From NCBI RefSeq assembly GCF_964253915.1, contig NZ_CAXUSG020000003.1, positions 310,001 to 374,000 of the forward strand: a stretch of 64,000 nucleotides of DNA, written 5' to 3'. The DNA is from Metarhizobium sp964253915 (GTDB taxonomy: Bacteria > Pseudomonadota > Alphaproteobacteria > Rhizobiales > Rhizobiaceae). Positions 43,640-51,758 of this stretch are shown here, in pieces (positions within the stretch are counted from its first letter, which is position 1; the number at the start of each line of letters is the position of its first letter). The notes under the pieces are model-generated. The model ran no database searches and was not told where the DNA came from. It saw nothing but the letters and a program-made list of their open reading frames with translations. Position numbers and translations under genes: made by a program.

Positions 43640-44752
43640 ATGACAGTGCGCAATCTTTTCCTTCTGCCGGGTGACGGCATCGGCCCGGAAGCCATGGCCG
43701 AAGTCCGCAAGATCATCGCCTATCTGAACGAGGCAAAGGGCACGGGTTTCGTTCTCGACGAAGGCCTGGTCGGCGGTGCGGCCTATGATGCGCACGGCTC
43801 TGCCGTTTCGGAAGAAGACATGGCCAAGGCGCTCGCCGCCGATGCCGTGCTGTTCGGCGCCGTCGGCGGCCCCAAGTGGGACGCCGTTCCTTACGAAGTC
43901 CGTCCGGAAGCCGGCCTGCTGCGCCTGCGCAAGGACCTGAAACTGTTCGCCAACCTGCGCCCGGCGATCTGCTACCCGGCGCTTGCAGCCGCCTCGTCGC
44001 TGAAGCCGGAACTGGTGGAAGGCCTCGACATCCTGATCGTGCGCGAACTCACCGGCGGCGTCTATTTCGGCGAGCCGAAAGAAATCATCGACCTCGGCAA
44101 CGGCCAGAAGCGCGGCATCGACACCCAGGTCTATGATACCTACGAGATCGAGCGTATCTCCGGCGTCGCCTTCGAACTGGCCCGCACCCGCCAGAACCGC
44201 GTCTGCTCGATGGAGAAGCGCAACGTCATGAAGTCGGGCGTGCTCTGGAACCAGGTGGTGACGGAAACGCACAAGGCGAAATATTCCGACGTGCAGCTCG
44301 AGCACATGCTGGCGGATGCCGGCGGCATGCAGCTGGTGCGCCAGCCGAAGCAGTTCGACGTCATCGTCACCGACAACCTGTTCGGCGACATGCTCTCCGA
44401 CGTCGCCGCCATGCTGACCGGTTCGCTCGGCATGCTGCCGTCCGCCTCGCTCGGCGCGCCGGATGCCAAGACCGGCAAGCGCAAGGCGCTCTACGAGCCG
44501 GTGCACGGTTCGGCGCCTGACATTGCCGGCAAGGGCATCGCCAACCCGATCGCCATGATCGCCTCCTTCGCCATGTGCCTGCGTTACTCCTTCAACCTCG
44601 TCACCGAGGCCGACACCCTGGAGAAGGCAATCGCCAACGTGCTCGACAAGGGCATTCGCACCGGCGACATCATGTCCGAAGGCTGCAAGCAGGTCGGCAC
44701 CGTCGAGATGGGCGACGCGATCCTCGCCGAGTTCAAGGCGATTTCGGCCTAA
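43640..44752 (+). CDS. leuB: 3-isopropylmalate dehydrogenase
   Basis: 370 residues. MTVRNLFLLPGDGIGPEAM, LRKDLKLFANLRPA, RELTGGVYFGEP and DNLFGDMLSDVAAMLTGSLG carry the substrate, Mg and NAD sites of the family. It oxidises and decarboxylates 3-isopropylmalate in leucine synthesis. The frame is open upstream to the leuD terminator, but the conserved N-terminus starts at ATG 43640. The leuD-leuB interval contains its own leader with a perfect hairpin GGCGTT-TATG-AACGCC (43580-43595). Confidence 0.97.
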   Translation: MTVRNLFLLPGDGIGPEAMAEVRKIIAYLNEAKGTGFVLDEGLVGGAAYDAHGSAVSEEDMAKALAADAVLFGAVGGPKWDAVPYEVRPEAGLLRLRKDLKLFANLRPAICYPALAAASSLKPELVEGLDILIVRELTGGVYFGEPKEIIDLGNGQKRGIDTQVYDTYEIERISGVAFELARTRQNRVCSMEKRNVMKSGVLWNQVVTETHKAKYSDVQLEHMLADAGGMQLVRQPKQFDVIVTDNLFGDMLSDVAAMLTGSLGMLPSASLGAPDAKTGKRKALYEPVHGSAPDIAGKGIANPIAMIASFAMCLRYSFNLVTEADTLEKAIANVLDKGIRTGDIMSEGCKQVGTVEMGDAILAEFKAISA

Positions 44753-44770
44753 GTTTTTCACGTGAAACAT

Positions 44771-44807
44771 AAAACGCCGTCTCTTCATCCTGGAGAGACG
44801 GCGTTTT
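44771..44807 (+). terminator. Intrinsic terminator after leuB
   Basis: A 14-bp stem (AAAACGCCGTCTCT with AGAGACGGCGTTTT), 9-base loop, T-tail, 18 bases after the leuB stop. Its position excludes the upstream ATG at 44762 as the start of the next gene. Confidence 0.9.
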
Positions 44808-44842
44808 CATTGACGCAGCCCCGCCTGCTTCCTATCTCCGGA

Positions 44843-45661
44843 ATGACACTGCCGCCGACCGGAGCGACGATCCTGCATAGATCTGCCCATCGCCGTTTTT
44901 TTGCGCGCCTTGCGACGCGCTACCAGACACGGATACAGCATCACAGGCGCCTCGCCTGGTTCGGCTATACGCTTTCGGCGTTGAACGTCGTCGCCATCGC
45001 CTTCTTCGTTTTCGATGCGGCACTGGGGCGCACCGCAAAGGACCTGCCCGGCCGCCTCGTCACCATCGCCGGCGATATCACCGATATCGGCAAGCTGACG
45101 GCAATCCTGACGGTGACGGTCACGGTGATTGCCGTGGGACTTCTGCTCGGCAGAAGGCTTTCGAACGTCCGCCGGCGCTATCGCATGGCGATCCTGACGC
45201 AGATGGCCGTCTATCTCAGCCTGTCGGTCGTCGCGGCCAGCGTGGTGGTCCATATCCTGAAACTGGCGATCGGCAGGGCCCGGCCGCTGCTCTACGACAG
45301 CACCGGCATCTTCAGCTTCGATCCGTTCAACGGCGGCTTCCTCCACGAAAGTTTTCCCTCCGGCCATTCGGCACATGTCGGTGCGGTCTTCGTGGCGCTG
45401 GCGCTGCTTTTTCCGCGGTTTCGCCTGCTGTTCGTCGGTCTCGGCCTCTGGCTCGGGGCAACACGCATCATCATCGGTGTGCATTATCCGAGCGACGTCA
45501 TGGCCGGACTGGCGCTCGGTGCCTGGTTTGCCTTTGCCACGGCCGTCGTTTTTGCCCGCTATGGCGTCATCTTCGTGCTGTCGCCGGAGGGCTGGCCCCG
45601 TCCGCGCTTCATCGGCATGACGATTTTTCACCGATCCCCCGGCAACGTTAAAAAACTGTAG
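44843..45661 (+). CDS. PAP2-family membrane phosphatase (first of tandem pair)
   Basis: 272 residues, five to six membrane helices. The three acid-phosphatase signatures are intact: Lys140-x6-Arg147-Pro, PSGH at 172-175, and Arg208-x5-His214-x3-Asp218. The active site should face the periplasm. Substrates in the family include undecaprenyl pyrophosphate, phosphatidyl-glycerophosphate and lipid A phosphates; this protein cannot be assigned among them. ATG 44843 lies after the leuB terminator. Confidence 0.88.
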   Translation: MTLPPTGATILHRSAHRRFFARLATRYQTRIQHHRRLAWFGYTLSALNVVAIAFFVFDAALGRTAKDLPGRLVTIAGDITDIGKLTAILTVTVTVIAVGLLLGRRLSNVRRRYRMAILTQMAVYLSLSVVAASVVVHILKLAIGRARPLLYDSTGIFSFDPFNGGFLHESFPSGHSAHVGAVFVALALLFPRFRLLFVGLGLWLGATRIIIGVHYPSDVMAGLALGAWFAFATAVVFARYGVIFVLSPEGWPRPRFIGMTIFHRSPGNVKKL

Positions 45662-45719
45662 CAGCGCCGATCTAGAACGGGCGCCGGTCGTTGGGGAACG
45701 AACGGGACGATGGACGCCG

Positions 45720-46460
45720 ATGAAAAACCTGATTGCGACGCTTGATCGGCGCATGCGGCGCAACCGCTGCAAATGGCCGTGCCTGCGCTGGCAGACCGCC
45801 CTTTTCCTCACTGGCAATCTGGTTCTCATCCTTGCCCTTCTCTACGACAGCCATTTTGGCGAGAATGTCCGGGAGTTGCCAAAAGAAATCCGCTTTTTCG
45901 GCCGCAATCTCACCGATCTCGGCAAATCCGGCTGGATCCTGTTCGTCAGTGCCTTCCTGCTGTTCGAGGGACTGGCACTGGCGCGGCTCTTGCGGTCACC
46001 GACGGAGCGGGGACGGGCGATGTTCATGAGCGCCATCGGCGCCTATGTGCTGATCAGCGTGGCCGCCTCCGGGCTGCTCGCCAATCTTCTCAAGCGCCTG
46101 ATCGGCCGGGCCAGGCCGGAGAAATTCGAAGAACTGGGCGCCTTCAGCTTCCATCCCCTGGCCGGCAATGCCGGGTTCGAAAGTTTTCCGTCCGGCCATT
46201 CCACCACCATCGGCGCTTTTTTCGTCGCTCTTGCATTGCTCTGTCCGCGCTGGTCGCCGATCTTTCTCGCCGGCGGCCTGTGGCTCGGCATGACCCGCCT
46301 GATGGTCGGCGCCCATTATCCGAGCGACATCATTGCGGGACTTGCCTTCGGCGGCTGGTTTTCCTTCTTCATGGCGATCGTCTTTTCACGATACGGCCTG
46401 GTCTTCACCGCCGCCGCGAACGGCTGGCCGACGCCGCGCCATACATTCCTGCGGACATAA
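45720..46460 (+). CDS. PAP2-family membrane phosphatase (second of tandem pair)
   Basis: 246 residues with the same topology and complete catalytic set: Lys125-x6-Arg132-Pro, PSGH at 157-160, Arg193-x5-His199-x3-Asp203. Shared segments such as ESFPSGHS and the ARYGxxF / SRYGLVF end show that it is a paralogue of the gene 58 bases upstream. Likely an envelope lipid phosphatase with a different substrate; the exact one is unknown. Confidence 0.88.
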   Translation: MKNLIATLDRRMRRNRCKWPCLRWQTALFLTGNLVLILALLYDSHFGENVRELPKEIRFFGRNLTDLGKSGWILFVSAFLLFEGLALARLLRSPTERGRAMFMSAIGAYVLISVAASGLLANLLKRLIGRARPEKFEELGAFSFHPLAGNAGFESFPSGHSTTIGAFFVALALLCPRWSPIFLAGGLWLGMTRLMVGAHYPSDIIAGLAFGGWFSFFMAIVFSRYGLVFTAAANGWPTPRHTFLRT

Positions 46461-46486
46461 AAAACCCGGCGCCGTCAAGCGCCGGG
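46459..46486 (-). terminator. Intrinsic terminator of the minus-strand MHS transporter gene
   Basis: An 8-bp stem CCCGGCGC / GCGCCGGG with a 6-base loop; on the minus strand it is followed by six T residues. It separates the convergent PAP2 and transporter genes. Confidence 0.85.
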
Positions 46487-46534
46487 GAGGGGCCGGAGGA
46501 GATGTCGCCGGCCGTTTCGGATTGAACCCGACGC

Positions 46535-48418
46535 TCAGTCGGCGTGGATATCGCGGTCCTTGGTTTCCGGCAGGAACAGGATACCGATCACCAGCGTGAT
46601 GCCGGCGAAGACGATCGGGTACCAGAGTCCGTAGTAGATATCGCCCTGTGCCGCGCTCATGGCGAAGGCCGTGGCCGGCAACAGGCCGCCGAACCAGCCG
46701 TTGCCGATGTGATAGGGCAGCGACATGCCGGTGTAGCGGATACGGGTCGGGAAGAGTTCCACCAGTAGGGCGGCAATCGGACCGTAGACCATGGTCACGT
46801 AGATGACGAGAACCGTCAGCACTGCGATGACCACGACCCAATTGACCTGCTGCGGATCGGCGACCATGGCGAAGGTGCCGCCCTTGGCGATGGTGTAGAC
46901 GGCCATCTCGGTGACGCCGTTCGCCTCGTCCGCCGTCAGCAGCTTGTCGGCCACCAGCTTGTCGGCCGGAACCGTGGCCTTTTCGCCGGCGCGAATAGCT
47001 TCGGCATTCAGGGCGAGTTCCGGGTTGGCGGCAACAAAGGCATCCAGCTTCGCATCCGGAACCTTGGCGGCGCCGCGCACCAGCGGATAACCGCTGTCAT
47101 GCAGGGCCATGTTGATCTGCTTTTCGAAAGCGCCGCCCAGCGCCTTTGCCTTGTCGCCGGCGGCGATGGCATCGTAGCTGCTGACGGTTTCGTCGCCGAT
47201 CTTCACCGTTGCCGGCGTGCCGGCCGGACCTGCAACCACGTCATAAGGAACGGAGTTGCGCGTCAGGAAGGCGGTGGCGATATCGCACGAGGTGGTGAAT
47301 TTCGCCGTGCCGGTCGGGTTGAACTGGAACTTGCAGTCTGCCGGATCGGCGGTGACGGTGGCGCGGACGGTGGCCTGTGCCTGTGCCAGCGCCGGGTTGC
47401 CGGCCCAGGTGAGAGCCTTGAACAGCGGGAAGTAGGTGAGCATGGCGAGCACGAGGCCGGCCATGATGATCGGCTTGCGGCCGATCTTGTCCGACAATGC
47501 GCCGAAGACGACGAAAAAACCGGTGCCGATCAAGAGCGAGATCGCCACCATGATGTTGGCCGACTGGCCCTCGACCTTGAGGATGTTCTGCAGGAAGAAC
47601 AGCGCGTAGAACTGGCCGGAATACCAGACGACGGCCTGGCCGACGACGGCACCGAACAGTGCGAGCAAGGCGATCTTGGCATTGCGCCATTGGCCGAACG
47701 CTTCCGTCAGCGGTGCCTTCGAACCCTTGCCTTCTTCCTTCATCTTCTTGAAGGCCGGCGATTCGTTCATCTTCAGGCGGATCCAGACGGAAACGCCGAG
47801 CAGGATGCACGACAGCAGGAACGGAATGCGCCAGCCCCAGGCGGCAAAGGCTTCCTTGCCGAGCGCCAGCTGGACGAGAATGATCACCACCAGCGACAGG
47901 AAAAGACCGAGCGTCGCCGTGGTCTGGATCCAGGAGGTGAAGAAGCCGCGCCGGCCATGCGGCGCATGTTCGGCCACATAGGTTGCCGCACCGCCATATT
48001 CACCGCCGAGTGCCAGGCCCTGCAGCATGCGCAGGACCAGCAGCGCGATCGGCGCTGCGATGCCGATCGAGGCCGAACCCGGCAGGATGCCGACCAGGAA
48101 GGTCGAAAGACCCATGATCAGAATGGTGACGAGGAAGGTGTATTTGCGGCCGACGAGGTCGCCGAGGCGACCGAAGACCAGCGCGCCGAAGGGGCGGACC
48201 AGGAAGCCGGCGGCGAAAGCCAGAAGCGCGAAGATGTTGCGCGTCGTTTCCGGATACTGGCTGAAGAAGCTCGCGCCGATATAGACAGCCAGTGAACCGT
48301 AAAGATAGAAATCATACCATTCGAAAACGGTACCGAGCGACGAGGCGAAGATAACCTTCTTCTCCTCGCCGGTCATGGGCCGGGCCTTGGCGCCCTCCGC
48401 AGTCGCGACATTTGCCAT
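46535..48418 (-). CDS. MHS-family (metabolite:H+ symporter) MFS transporter with large periplasmic insertion
   Basis: 627 residues, whereas the family is usually about 430-450. MHS motifs are clear: SSLGTVFEWYDFYLYG, GRLGDLVGRKYTFL, LQGLALGGEYGGAATYVAEHA and GALSDKIGRKP. Between predicted helices 9 and 10 (about residues 340-523) a soluble domain of roughly 180 residues is inserted, facing the periplasm, containing Cys361 and Cys378 that could form a disulfide. Helices resume at VNWVVVIAVLTVLVIYV. The substrate is unknown; relatives carry dicarboxylates, betaines or shikimate. Confidence 0.9.
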   Translation of the reverse strand: MANVATAEGAKARPMTGEEKKVIFASSLGTVFEWYDFYLYGSLAVYIGASFFSQYPETTRNIFALLAFAAGFLVRPFGALVFGRLGDLVGRKYTFLVTILIMGLSTFLVGILPGSASIGIAAPIALLVLRMLQGLALGGEYGGAATYVAEHAPHGRRGFFTSWIQTTATLGLFLSLVVIILVQLALGKEAFAAWGWRIPFLLSCILLGVSVWIRLKMNESPAFKKMKEEGKGSKAPLTEAFGQWRNAKIALLALFGAVVGQAVVWYSGQFYALFFLQNILKVEGQSANIMVAISLLIGTGFFVVFGALSDKIGRKPIIMAGLVLAMLTYFPLFKALTWAGNPALAQAQATVRATVTADPADCKFQFNPTGTAKFTTSCDIATAFLTRNSVPYDVVAGPAGTPATVKIGDETVSSYDAIAAGDKAKALGGAFEKQINMALHDSGYPLVRGAAKVPDAKLDAFVAANPELALNAEAIRAGEKATVPADKLVADKLLTADEANGVTEMAVYTIAKGGTFAMVADPQQVNWVVVIAVLTVLVIYVTMVYGPIAALLVELFPTRIRYTGMSLPYHIGNGWFGGLLPATAFAMSAAQGDIYYGLWYPIVFAGITLVIGILFLPETKDRDIHAD

Positions 48419-48667
48419 TGTCTGTCCTCCACAGAATGCAAAAAATATGGGCGTGCCGGAACCCTTACTCTCCTCCAGGTCGTCCAGACGGACGGGGCAC
48501 GCTTATGGCAAGAGTGGCAGAAAACCAGGGCAAGGAAGAGAGCGCCTTTGGGATTATGACTTTAGTCTAATGCCGGCATGCAAATTGTCGCAGCCTGCGG
48601 CTGGATTTCACGGCGCGCATGGCCCAAAACTGCACCGCAAGCCCTGCACATGAAAGGACGACAATCG

Positions 48668-49234
48668 ATGGTAAGCTTGGTCGGCATCTCCGGCAGCCTG
48701 CGCAAAGGCTCCTACAACACCGCACTGCTGCGCGCCGCCGTTTCGCTGATGCCCGAGGGTGCGACGCTCGACGCGCAGACCATCCACGGCATCCCGCTCT
48801 ATGATGGCGATCTGGAAGCGCAATCAGGTATACCGGCCGCCGTTTCGGCCCTGAAGGACAAGGTGGCCGCCGCCGACGGATTGATCATCGTCACGCCGGA
48901 ATACAACAACTCCCTGCCCGGCCCCCTGAAGAATGCCATCGACTGGATGACGCGGCCGAGTGCCGACATTGCCCGCGTCTTCGGAGATCGCCCCGTCGCC
49001 GTTCTTGGCGCCTCACCCGGCAATTTCGGCACGATCCTGTCGCAGGATGCCTGGTTGCCGGTGCTGCGCACGCTCAAAGCCCGCGCCTGGTTCGGCGGCC
49101 GGCTGATGGTGCCGCATGCCGGCGCGGTCTTCGATGCCTCCGGGACACTCGTCGACGACAAGATCCGCGAGCGGCTTGCGGAATTCCTGGCGGGTTTCGT
49201 CGCCTTCATCGAGGAAACAAAGTCCGGCGCGTAA
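48668..49234 (+). CDS. NADPH-dependent FMN reductase family protein
   Basis: 188 residues. A flavodoxin-like fold with the phosphate-binding GISGSLRKGSYN near the start, TPEYNNSLPGPLKNAIDW and VLGASPGNFGT. Such enzymes reduce FMN, quinones, azo dyes or metal ions using NAD(P)H. ATG 48668 has an AAGGA site; an ATG at 48650 would add six residues. It diverges from the MHS transporter gene. Confidence 0.9.
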   Translation: MVSLVGISGSLRKGSYNTALLRAAVSLMPEGATLDAQTIHGIPLYDGDLEAQSGIPAAVSALKDKVAAADGLIIVTPEYNNSLPGPLKNAIDWMTRPSADIARVFGDRPVAVLGASPGNFGTILSQDAWLPVLRTLKARAWFGGRLMVPHAGAVFDASGTLVDDKIRERLAEFLAGFVAFIEETKSGA

Positions 49235-49266
49235 CGGACCAGTTACAGCCCGCCCGGCAAAGCGTC

Positions 49267-49294
49267 TTGACTCCGCAAGAAAAAATCGTAATAG
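49267..49294 (+). promoter_or_regulatory. Promoter upstream of the asd leader
   Basis: TTGACT (49267-49272), a 16-base spacer and TAATAG (49289-49294), preceded by C as in rhizobial CTTGAC boxes. The expected transcription start near 49300 is just ahead of the leader-peptide ribosome site. Confidence 0.6.
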
Positions 49295-49318
49295 CAACAG
49301 CGGAAAAGGAAACCGTAC

Positions 49319-49435
49319 ATGATCCTGCGCGATGTCATCGCTGAGCGGAATCACCTGGCACAATCTGCCGGGCGGATCTTTCCTGCTCCGGTTTCTTCCA
49401 AAACCAAGGCCAAAACGACGACGAAAACCGTCTGA
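49319..49435 (+). CDS. Candidate Lys/Thr-rich leader peptide of asd
   Basis: 38 codons from ATG 49319 to TGA 49435. An AAGGA ribosome site lies 8 bases before the ATG. The first part (MILRDVIAERNHLAQS) is unremarkable, but residues 28-38 read KTKAKTTTKTV: four Lys and five Thr in eleven codons, immediately before the stop. Lys and Thr are end products of the pathway branch-pointed by the downstream gene asd. The layout (promoter, short translated frame rich in product codons, hairpins, biosynthetic gene) is that of a transcription-attenuation leader. It is too short for routine gene calling and I do not recall it being described. Confidence 0.55.
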   Translation: MILRDVIAERNHLAQSAGRIFPAPVSSKTKAKTTTKTV

Positions 49436-49457
49436 CGTCTCTGGCCTGCCGCTCTCT

Positions 49458-49502
49458 CCCCGGCTCGGCCGGGGATCGGAAACCGCGTTTTCGCGGCTTT
49501 CC
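49458..49502 (+). promoter_or_regulatory. Hairpins between the leader peptide and asd (candidate attenuator)
   Basis: Hairpin 1 is CCCCGGC-TCG-GCCGGGG (49458-49474). Hairpin 2 is GGAAACCGCG-TTTT-CGCGG-C-TTTCC (49478-49502, one bulged C). CGAAAAC inside the Lys/Thr codons (49422-49428) is complementary to GTTTTCG (49487-49493) in hairpin 2, giving a possible alternative fold. No clean U-tract follows hairpin 2, so the mechanism could be translational or Rho-linked. Confidence 0.45.
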
Positions 49503-49542
49503 CCTCACCAGCCCGCGGAGAGAAGAGAAAGAGAGCTTAAAC

Positions 49543-50577
49543 ATGGGTTTCAAGGTAGCAGTCGCGGGAGCAACCGGTAATGTCGGCCGGGAAATGCTCA
49601 ATATCCTCGCCGAACGCGGTTTTCCCGCCGATGAAGTGGTGGCGCTCGCCTCCGCCCGTTCGCAGGGCACGGAAGTCTCCTTCGGCGACAAGACGCTGAA
49701 GGTCGCCAACCTGGAGAACTACGATTTCTCCACCACCGACATTTGCTTGATGTCGGCCGGCGGCGACGTGTCGAAGAAGTGGTCGCCGAAGATCGGCGCG
49801 CAGGGCTGCGTCGTCATCGACAACTCTTCCGCCTGGCGTTACGACGCCGAAGTGCCGCTGATCGTTCCGGAAGTCAATCCGGATGCGGTTGCGGGCTTCA
49901 CCAAGAAGAACATCATCGCCAATCCGAATTGCTCCACGGCGCAGCTCGTCGTCGCGCTGAAGCCGCTGCACGACTTCGCCAAGATCAAGCGTGTCGTCGT
50001 CTCGACCTACCAGTCGGTCTCCGGCGCCGGCAAGGACGGCATGGACGAACTGTTCAACCAGACGCGCGCCGTCTTCGTTGCCGATCCGATCGAGAACAAG
50101 AAGTTCACCAAGCGCATCGCCTTCAACGTCATCCCGCACATCGACGTGTTCATGGAAGACGGCTACACCAAGGAAGAATGGAAGGTGCTGGCCGAAACCA
50201 AGAAGATGCTCGATCCGAAGATCAAGGTCACCTGCACGGCCGTGCGCGTTCCCGTTTTCATCGGCCATTCCGAATCGGTCAACATCGAGTTCGAAAACGA
50301 GATCACCGCCGACCAGGCCCGCGACATCCTGCGCGATGCGCCGGGTTGCCAGGTCATCGACAAGCGCGAAAACGGCGGCTACGTCACGCCCTACGAATCC
50401 GCCGGCGAAGACGCCACGTATATTTCACGAATTCGTGAAGATGCGACCGTCGAGAACGGCCTCAACATCTGGGTCGTTTCCGACAACCTGCGCAAGGGCG
50501 CAGCCCTCAACGCAATACAAATCGCCGAATTGCTGGTCAATCGCGGCCTGATCAAGGCCAAGAAGCAGGCGGCCTGA
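49543..50577 (+). CDS. asd: Aspartate-semialdehyde dehydrogenase
   Basis: 344 residues. NADP-binding GATGNVG is at 9-15, SAGGDVSKKW in the middle, the nucleophile is Cys130 in NPNCSTAQ, and the QSVSGAGKDGM, RVPVFIGHSES and C-terminal dimerisation segments are intact. It reduces aspartyl phosphate to the semialdehyde, the common precursor of Lys (and diaminopimelate), Thr and Met. Terminators lie downstream, so it is a single-gene transcript. Upstream sits the candidate leader peptide described separately. Confidence 0.97.
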   Translation: MGFKVAVAGATGNVGREMLNILAERGFPADEVVALASARSQGTEVSFGDKTLKVANLENYDFSTTDICLMSAGGDVSKKWSPKIGAQGCVVIDNSSAWRYDAEVPLIVPEVNPDAVAGFTKKNIIANPNCSTAQLVVALKPLHDFAKIKRVVVSTYQSVSGAGKDGMDELFNQTRAVFVADPIENKKFTKRIAFNVIPHIDVFMEDGYTKEEWKVLAETKKMLDPKIKVTCTAVRVPVFIGHSESVNIEFENEITADQARDILRDAPGCQVIDKRENGGYVTPYESAGEDATYISRIREDATVENGLNIWVVSDNLRKGAALNAIQIAELLVNRGLIKAKKQAA

Positions 50578-50602
50578 TACGCTTTAGAAACCATTATCGA
50601 AT

Positions 50603-50642
50603 AAAAGCTTCGCATGTCCCGTTCCGGGACTGCGGAGCTTTT
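50603..50642 (+). terminator. Intrinsic terminator after asd
   Basis: A long stem AAAAGCTTCGCATGTCCCG against CGGGACTGCGGAGCTTTT (one mismatch, one bulge) with loop TTC and a T-rich tail (TTTTCCTTT), 25 bases after the asd stop. Confidence 0.88.
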
Positions 50643-50786
50643 CCTTTACATGCCCCTGGTAATGATCTTCTATTCATCTGGAGTCTGCAGCACGATGTAC
50701 TGGCATTCTGCTGAGACGGCGATGACGGAAAAAGCCGTTACCGGCATGTTTCAAACACGATCGAAGATCTGAACACGGGGTTTTTC

Positions 50787-51608
50787 ATGCGCGTCAAGAA
50801 CATGGTCCTGGCGGCACTTGCGGGCGCGGCGGCCTTCGTCGCGGCTCCGATGGCCGCTTCCGCCGCCCAGTGCGGCAACAATGCCGGCGGTTTTCCGGCC
50901 TGGGTCGAAGACTTCCAGCGGGAAGCAGCGGGACAGGGTGTCAGTCCGTCCGTGCTCAAGAAGGCTTTTGCCGGCGTAAAATACAGCACCGCCACCATTC
51001 GCGCCGATCGTGGCCAGAAGAGCTTCAAGCTCTCCTTCGAGCAGTTCATGCAGAAACGTGGCGGCCAGGCGATCATTTCGCGCGGCCGCAGCATGAAGAA
51101 GAGCAATGCTGCTCTCTTCTCGCGCATCGAACAGCGCTACGGCGTGCCGGCCGGCCCGCTTCTGGCGATCTGGGGCATGGAAACCGGTTTCGGCGGCTTC
51201 CTCGGCAAGGAACACACGCTGTCGGCCGTCGCCACCCTGGCTTATGACTGCCGCCGTTCGGCTTTCTTTACCGATCAGCTCTATGCTGCGCTGCAGCTCG
51301 TCGGCAACGGCTCTCTGAGCCCGAATGCCCGCGGCGCAGCCCACGGCGAAATCGGCCAGACGCAATTCCTGCCGCGCAACGTCGTCCGCTTCGGCGCCGA
51401 CGGCGACGGCAACGGCCGCATCGATCTCGTCGGCTCCAAGGCGGACGCACTTGCTTCCACCGCCAACTTCCTGCGTGGCCACGGCTGGAGCCGCGGCGGC
51501 GGTTATCAGCCGGGCGAAGGCAATTTCGGCGCTCTGCAGGGCTGGAACGCCGCATCGGTCTATCAGCGCGCCATCGCTCATATCGGTGCCCAGATCGACG
51601 GCCAGTAG
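50787..51608 (+). CDS. Lytic murein transglycosylase (MltB-like, SLT_2)
   Basis: 273 residues. A signal peptide (VLAALAGAAAFVAAPMAASA) is followed by the transglycosylase domain: FPAWVEDFQREAAGQGVS, catalytic Glu in LLAIWGMETGFGGFLG, and GEIGQTQFLPRNVVRFGADGDGNG. It cleaves peptidoglycan glycan strands to 1,6-anhydro products in the periplasm. It is shorter than the roughly 400-residue relatives because the C-terminal peptidoglycan-binding domain is absent. Confidence 0.93.
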   Translation: MRVKNMVLAALAGAAAFVAAPMAASAAQCGNNAGGFPAWVEDFQREAAGQGVSPSVLKKAFAGVKYSTATIRADRGQKSFKLSFEQFMQKRGGQAIISRGRSMKKSNAALFSRIEQRYGVPAGPLLAIWGMETGFGGFLGKEHTLSAVATLAYDCRRSAFFTDQLYAALQLVGNGSLSPNARGAAHGEIGQTQFLPRNVVRFGADGDGNGRIDLVGSKADALASTANFLRGHGWSRGGGYQPGEGNFGALQGWNAASVYQRAIAHIGAQIDGQ

Positions 51609-51630
51609 TCGTAAAATCCGCAGCGATCCG

Positions 51631-51656
51631 ACCCCGCCCTTCGGCGGGGTTTTTTT
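51631..51656 (+). terminator. Intrinsic terminator after the transglycosylase gene
   Basis: An 8-bp stem ACCCCGCC / GGCGGGGT with loop CTTC and a run of seven T residues, 22 bases after the stop. Confidence 0.93.
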
Positions 51657-51758
51657 ATGCGTCTATCCTTCCGGGATCGATAGCAACGCAGGGATTTGCG
51701 TACATCTGCTGCGATAAGGAGTGGGCGGGGAAAGAAAAAACCGGACGCAGGGACCAAT

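Noticed and set aside
43136..44788. A 550-codon open frame antisense to leuD and leuB
   Set aside because: Shadow of high-GC third positions; it crosses two real genes and two terminators and matches no family.
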